Origin: Pohlia nutans | Taxonomy: Eukaryota > Streptophyta > Bryopsida > Bryales > Mniaceae | DNA length: 64,000 bases | Reading direction: 5' to 3' | Assembly (NCBI GenBank): GCA_022496805.1 | Contig: CM040090.1 | Coordinates: forward strand, 15,184,001-15,248,000 | In this document: positions 59,901-64,000 of the stretch, one piece after another | How positions within the stretch are numbered: position 1 is the first letter of the stretch | Layout of the letters: every line of letters begins with the position of its first letter | Made by a program: the position numbers and the translations under genes | The notes under the pieces: generated by a model | The model's database searches: none | What the model was told of the DNA's origin: nothing | What the model saw: the letters and a program-made list of their open reading frames with translations, nothing else

Positions 59901-62900
59901 TCATGGCATGGAAATACGGAAGGCAGGTTGGGTACAGGACAATTCAAAGCAATTGATAAAGAAGTATTGATAGGGCCTGGGAGGAGTATGCTATTCAGTC
60001 AAGGGCCTCTTCATTCCGCTTGGAACGATATGCAGGATACGTACAATGAGGTTAGTTTCTGTTTGTCTCTGTGCTTATTTGGTTTTCACATGTTAAATTT
60101 ATGCATGTGAAAGGCATATCTACCGATTGAAATCCAATATTTTATTGAATAAATTAAATCGCATGCGGCTCAATAATTTGAATGTTTACAAAGGAAGGGA
60201 TTTTTGCAAATATTTGCTTGATGATTTTCAGGATTTCTATACAGATGTTTTTATCAGTTTGAGGATCACAGAAGAAGTGCACGATTATGCTCATTGGAGA
60301 TTTTATTGCTTTATGTACAAGTGATATCTTTCAAGATGTTTATGTCGATCTATGAACCAATGGTAGAAATCTCGGTTACACATTCTAGGTCCTTGATGCC
60401 TATTATCTGGGGCATGCCTAATATTCGTACTCAAATCATTGTACTATCTGTCTTCAATCTGGCTGTTGTGGGATCTTGGATGCTCTTGACGATTCTCATG
60501 GATCATTTACATTCTCATTAAGCTGTTTTATTCTGGTATTTTTTTAATGGGATTAATTCGTTAATAGCATAGTGATGATTGGACAATGTTGGCGGTTTAG
60601 GTTTTGAAAGAAGAGATATACCGAGTTCTCGAACTTGAAGCGGAGAATGCTGTCTTACAACAAGCATTGAGATCCTTGCCTCAACTTCAGCGAGATCGTG
60701 CAGCTCTCTTAAGCATGAGAGAAAGACGTAAGGTTAGTAGACCGTAGTTGGTGTTTCAGTTGCACTTTCCAGCATTCTTGAGGTGCTGTGAGCTTTAAGT
60801 CTTGAATTTATTGAGTGTCTTGTTGAATTTTCGGTGCTTGTTCTAGTAGTCATACCTCGTTGTATACATTTAGATGATGATAATACATCAATTACCATAT
60901 AGTTACACCTTGTAGATATGTGGGGGTTGTTTAACTAGTCCGAGATTCATTATTAAGTTGGTAGTTACTTTTGAGGAACGTCACTTCATGTGTGTCCTGT
61001 AACGGTGTAAAAGAAGTAGCGTTGGAATACACCACAGTAGTCTGAGCTTTTGTACAGCCGGTACTCACGCTTTTTTTTCGACTCTGCAGAAAGAGAACCA
61101 GTGTGAATGTGGTCGCAAAAACATTTCTGAAGGTTCGGTTGAGGAAGATGAAGAGGACACTGAAGAGGACATTGCAATAGTGCATGCTGATGTTGGAAAT
61201 GAGGTGCGAACAAGAAGGAAAAGGAATCTTTATCCGACTGAATTTTATGCTAATCTTTGAACCTGTCCTATTAGTGCTGTTGGAGTTCTCTTAGCTGATT
61301 TCCTATTTCTTCATTTTCAAGGTTTTGATCAAAGTTGCATATCCATGTAGTGGATTTGTAAGTTTAACTAACCTGATCTGGAAATCTATATCCGGAAAGG
61401 TCCACATTTAAATTGAGTGACTTTGCATTGGAGTTACTGGTTAAATCAGGGCGCATTACTAACATGTTTAAATCGATTTTTTTCGTCTACTAAATTTCAG
61501 GCCTGTAATAATGTGACAGGAGTACTTTGAAGCACTGGAGGTCTTGAATCATCACGAATTTGCTGCTCGGGCAATTTCACCAGAAGAACAGGATAATCTA
61601 GCTGAAATAACTGATGGTAATGAAGAACCTTCCGAAGAAACTGACACAGGTGATACAGATTTTCTGTCAGAAGCTGAAGGCGAAGAAATTGACCAGCCGC
61701 GGCGAAGGTCAGATGCTTGTTCTGCTGCTACTTCTCGAATTTTATGCAATAGCGTTCATCTGGTTTTTCTCGATACTGTCATTCGGGATATTCTGTATTT
61801 GCAAGTGCTCCTACAAGCATTTTTTCATTATTTCTTGAATATTTGCATACAGATTACCAGCTCCTAGACCACTTTCACGAGGATTTACTCTGTGGTCAGT
61901 ATTGAAAAATGCAATAGGCCGGGATCTCAACCACATCACACTGCCTGCTACCATTAACGAACCTCTCTCATTGCTTCAAAAGTGCGCTGAAGAACTTCAA
62001 TATCGGTAAGCGTATTCACTGACTTGATTCTTCAGTGCGCTTCTCTGTGAAGGCCAGCTGTGATCAACCAATAAGTGTTTTTTAATGACTTCGATGTTAA
62101 TATTTATGTTTCGTTTCATGTTAATTTTAAACTGGAATAATATGTCTTTAAGAACCATTTGGATCGTTTTTCCAGTTTTACTGATTCTAAATGGTTCCAT
62201 TTTGTCTCGTTTTGCAGGCACTTATTGGAGCAGGCTGTTCAGAAGAAAGACTCTTTGGAGCGCTTACTTTTAGCCACTGCATTTACTTGTGCAAGCTATT
62301 ATGGCAGCATTCATCGTGATTCAAAACCTTTTAATCCTTTGTTGGGGGAAACATATGAATATCAGGACAATCACTCTCGGTTTGTGGCTGAGCAGGTGCG
62401 ATTATGTGTTGGAATCTTGACATGGTCTGGGATACACAAGAACTTATTTTACTATTAAAGAATCATAGTTTGCATGCTCAAGAGAGTTGTATGTACGAGC
62501 TTGGAAATCACCATCATTAGCTTCTCTATATATGATTCACGGTTAGTTTTGGGCTGAAGTTGAACGTTTTGATCGCTGATTTTACTCTACATATGCCAGG
62601 TCAGTCATCACCCACCAATACTAGCTTTTCAAAGCGAAAACACAGATGGGACATATCAACTTTATGGTGAAATCGAGATCAAGAATAAATTTTGGGGAAG
62701 AAGTATAGAGGTTTGTCCATCCGTTACTCTCAATGTGTCATCATCAAAGAGTGTCTAATATCACTGCATCACTAACTTGATTACCTTATTGGCAGGTGCT
62801 GTGCCATGGAGGAGTTCACTTAAGAATCCCGAAGTATGGAGACCATATCACTTGGAACCGAGCAACTCTTTGTATTCATAATCTTGTGCTTGGTAAAGCA

Positions 62901-64000
62901 TGGATTGACAATTATGGAGAAGTGTCTGTGGTAAATCACAACACAGGCGAAGTCAGTCGTGTTCGCTTCCACAAAGCAAGTAGCAGAGAGCAATGCCGCA
63001 TCACTGGGAAGGTTGTTGTGTATACTATTTTAATCTGGTTTTTAATTATTTGTATTGCTAAGATTTTTTTCCTCCTTTTCCCTGAAATGATCTGTCTGGG
63101 CTTTCAGATTTATTGTATTCACATTATCTCATTTATTCTATTCACTTTTACATTCGTAATTTATTAGTACGTAGGTTCATGAGTTGGGTATTCAAAGTCG
63201 ATGGAGATCCTAATCTAGCTAATTTTGTATTGGCAGGTCTATGATGCAAAAGGGATTCCTCATTACACAATTTTTGGTAACTACATGGAAGCCATTTATT
63301 CATGTCCTGAGTCGTGCACCAACTTTGATGTAAATGGTCCGGGTGTAAGACTACTCTGGAAAGCACCTGAGCAGATTGAAGATTATCGCCAACAATATTG
63401 CTTCACCCGATATACGTTAGCCCTGAATGGTGAGTCTGGTTCTGTTTATTAAGGTGTTACTAAATGTGCAACCCTCGAGTTTCTAAGATCATATTCTTGG
63501 TTATCGGTCATTATTTTGCAGTTTGGTACCTTTTTTGCTTTACTGCCTGAATCCCACATTCATGTACCTCATTTACGTATAAGATAACTAATGAAGATCA
63601 TTTTCATATGGATTTTCTTTAATAACTGATGTATATCAATTCATAAGCTGTTAGTATATTGATGCTTTCCCGTATTGCAGAGTTGACACCGAAGTTGAGC
63701 GCGGTACTTCCTCCCACTGATTCGAGGTTTCGGCCTGATCAACGTGCTCTGGTAAGTGAGACTGAAAAAATGCACTGAAAATTAGCCGTTCACATTCAAT
63801 CATCGCTGTATATACAGACCGGACCCTATGAGTTTTTCTGTGGAATTTAGTTTGTTTTGATGGAAATTAAAGAATGCCATGCATGATCCTGGCCTCCAGG
63901 AGGATGGCGACTTGGAGAAAGCCACACCAGAAAAGTTGCGCTTGGAAGAGAAGCAAAGGATTGCTCGACGAGTGCGGAAAGAACAAGGGATAGAATGGCA
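56905..64000 (+). CDS. Oxysterol-binding protein-related protein (ORP), PH + FFAT + ORD, 3' end outside
   Basis: Sixteen exons seen: 56905-56984, 57174-57378, 57793-58008, 58311-58398, 58633-59068, 59510-60050, 60601-60732, 61090-61203, 61520-61707, 61853-62005, 62218-62395, 62600-62710, 62796-63011, 63237-63429, 63681-63751, 63900-64000; phase is continuous, about 1007 codons so far. ORPs move sterols or phosphoinositides between membranes at contact sites. Order: PH domain about 52-150 (GWVLIWAGRFKRW, WFVANPPG, ending PWLDAIHESI), a basic heptad-like segment 167-197, a Ser/Pro-rich linker, a coiled coil 523-566 (VLELEAENAVLQQALRSL), an acidic tract, FFAT-like EYFEALE at 605-611, then the ligand-binding domain from about 668 with KPFNPLLGETYE and the family signature EQVSHHPP at 776-783. 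The start is the first ATG of the exon in frame with the PH domain. A Stowaway-like MITE sits in intron 2. The last exons lie beyond the window. Confidence 0.94.
57459..57721. mobile_element. Stowaway-like MITE in ORP intron 2
   Basis: The right end CGAAACGGAGGGAG-TA is the reverse of the well-known Stowaway start CTCCCTCCGTTTC. The left end carries 'ttcaaaataagagtccaatt', the mirror of 'agtggactcctatttcgaa'. The left terminus looks duplicated ('cctgtttcaaaat' twice). Tc1/mariner superfamily by its TA site. Confidence 0.75.

Noticed and set aside
61552..61749. Antisense open frame opposite an ORP exon
   Set aside because: Shadow of the acidic ORP exon, which has proper splice borders and phase.

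Overview
The window is nuclear DNA of a land plant. The evidence is four plant gene families in intron-rich, AT-rich DNA: a Raf-like kinase with an EDR1-type N-terminal region, an AT-hook/PPC protein (AHL), a plant-type short-chain dehydrogenase and a PH-domain oxysterol-binding-related protein. Most introns are roughly 60-500 bases. Intergenic DNA is filled with short inverted-repeat transposons and I saw no LTR retrotransposon. A seedless plant (moss, liverwort, lycophyte or fern) would fit, but I cannot fix the species from sequence alone.

Layout. 1-265: the last codons and 3' region of an SDR gene on the + strand. 4615-13767 (-): Raf-like MAPKKK, 23 exons traced codon by codon, first exon not found. 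14.5-32 kb: no gene; a dense field of MITEs, a Mutator-like foldback element (14910-16156) and a foldback element built from 166-183 bp modules (18050-19026). 33150-37698 (+): AHL gene, six exons. 38.4-40.8 kb: a cluster of MITEs with nesting. 40931-41719 (-): an intact intronless SDR gene, whose tail matches the window start in inverted orientation. 42.5-42.9 kb: a probable tRNA-derived SINE beside a LINE remnant. 43-54.8 kb: repeats, including a three-level nest (TTAA element > foldback > Tc1/mariner, 47622-51740). 56905-64000+ (+): ORP gene with PH domain, coiled coil, FFAT-like motif and most of the lipid-binding domain; it runs off the window.

The main observation is a large set of non-autonomous elements (about 22 copies or fragments, at least five unrelated internal sequences) sharing termini TTAA-CCC(C/T)TAAACG. 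One copy (38869-39225) interrupts a repeat that also occurs uninterrupted at 40006-40424. Comparing the two shows that one TTAA was duplicated on insertion, the hallmark of the piggyBac superfamily, which is not a usual component of land-plant genomes.

The genes are separate eukaryotic units with no operon logic. The kinase and AHL gene lie between two tail-to-tail SDR copies. Intron coordinates come from splice sites and frame continuity read by eye, with no transcript evidence.
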